A DNA stretch of 6,434 bases from Desulfofustis sp. (GTDB lineage Bacteria; Desulfobacterota; Desulfobulbia; Desulfobulbales; Desulfocapsaceae). Below the pieces are notes generated by a model. The model had not been told where the DNA came from. It worked only from the letters and a program-made list of their open reading frames with translations, and searched no databases. The position numbers and the translations under genes are program-made. The DNA is taken from assembly GCA_030145365.1 (NCBI GenBank), contig JAQYVS010000248.1, positions 1 through 6,434 of the forward strand, read 5' to 3'. Positions 5,980 through 6,434 of the stretch are shown one piece after another; position 1 is the first letter of the stretch, and every line of letters starts with the position of its first letter.

Positions 5980-6434
5980 ATGTTCAAACTTAAATTCTTT
6001 GTCTTACCCGTGCTATTCGGCCTGTGTCTGGCAGGAGCGGCCACAGCATTTGGTGCCGGAGGCTGTTCTACAGCCGAATGTCATCAGGGAATAGCTGACA
6101 TCAGGGAGAGTGACAGCGAGATGCTGAAGACCATAAAATTGAATGGTTCACAGCATGGCGATCCGGATGGTTGTGTCATGTGTCACGGCGGTAATCCGAA
6201 AGCCACCAAAAAAGAAGAAGCCCATATGGGTGTACCACCGACCTTGAGAATCGCACCCGGACCAAAAGAATTCTACCCGGATCCCGGTTCAATCTGGATT
6301 GCTGAAAACTCCTGCGGAGCCTGTCATCCAGGCTATGTCTACCGAAACAAACTCGGATTGATGAACACAGAAGCAGGAAAAATTCAAGGCAACCTGGTTA
6401 CCTGGGGCTTTGATGAAGTGCAGGACTATAACGT
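5980..6434 (+). CDS. Secreted multiheme cytochrome c, 5' part (runs off the window)
   Basis: The first 151 residues of a periplasmic or outer-surface c-type cytochrome. The Sec signal peptide (MFKLK, then a hydrophobic stretch to about residue 24, likely cut near ATA-FG or AFG-AG) has no lipobox in front of a usable cysteine. Three heme sites are visible. The first, Cys29-STAE-Cys34-His35, is the rarer CX4CH type; the others are Cys65-VM-Cys68-His69 and Cys112-GA-Cys115-His116. His59 and His82 are possible distal ligands. The spacing (about 30-45 residues per heme) and the lack of a C-terminus suggest a larger protein with more hemes. I do not recognise the family: it shows no visible NrfA, octaheme tetrathionate reductase or MccA signature in this part. 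Following the NrfD gene without a terminator, it is probably the electron acceptor or donor of the membrane complex, or its terminal reductase. Confidence 0.88.
   Translation, partial: MFKLKFFVLPVLFGLCLAGAATAFGAGGCSTAECHQGIADIRESDSEMLKTIKLNGSQHGDPDGCVMCHGGNPKATKKEEAHMGVPPTLRIAPGPKEFYPDPGSIWIAENSCGACHPGYVYRNKLGLMNTEAGKIQGNLVTWGFDEVQDYN

Noticed and set aside
5924..6091. GTG frame starting inside the orphan Shine-Dalgarno and overlapping the cytochrome start
   Set aside because: The start codon is part of the ribosome site itself, and the product has no protein-like features; the heme frame is clearly the coding one.

Overview
The window looks like a chromosomal piece of an anaerobic, respiratory delta-proteobacterium-type organism (Desulfobacterota, perhaps near Desulfobulbales). 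This rests on protein style and on the dense run of multiheme cytochrome, Fe-S and NrfD genes; no rRNA or other taxonomic marker is present, so the placement is an inference.

Layout. (1) Positions 1-232 hold no convincing gene. They do hold a cluster of inverted and direct copies of a TGTCG-type motif: a 25-27 nt imperfect inverted repeat at 66-92/145-169, and an outer exact 11-nt inverted pair at 63-73/222-232. (2) Positions 233-819, minus strand, hold the decayed C-terminal part of a DUF3987-type (mobile-element primase-associated) protein. It has a stop and an apparent 1-nt frameshift near 749-754 and no credible start, and the outer inverted 11-mer abuts its stop codon. Regions 1 and 2 together look like the remains or edge of a mobile element. 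(3) Positions 952-2821 hold a nitrogen-assimilation operon: a sigma-54 type promoter, the ammonium channel gene amtB, a P-II signalling protein gene (glnK/glnB) 17 nt downstream, and an intrinsic terminator. (4) Positions 2822-3040 are an AT-rich intergenic stretch with a perfect 10-bp inverted repeat. (5) Positions 3041-6434 hold a respiratory operon that runs off the window: a membrane-anchored tetraheme cytochrome c, a Tat-exported protein with four [4Fe-4S] clusters, a roughly ten-helix NrfD-family quinol-site subunit, and the start of a secreted multiheme cytochrome c.

How they work together. AmtB imports ammonium and P-II blocks it when nitrogen is plentiful; the sigma-54 promoter suggests induction under nitrogen limitation. 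The second operon has the composition of a quinone/periplasm oxidoreductase, most like the Geobacter Cbc4 (CbcS/CbcT/CbcU) arrangement. NrfD would exchange electrons with menaquinol, the Fe-S protein would relay them, and the tetraheme cytochrome plus the downstream multiheme cytochrome would carry them onward in the periplasm or take them up. No molybdopterin or other catalytic subunit is visible, so the terminal partner is unknown.
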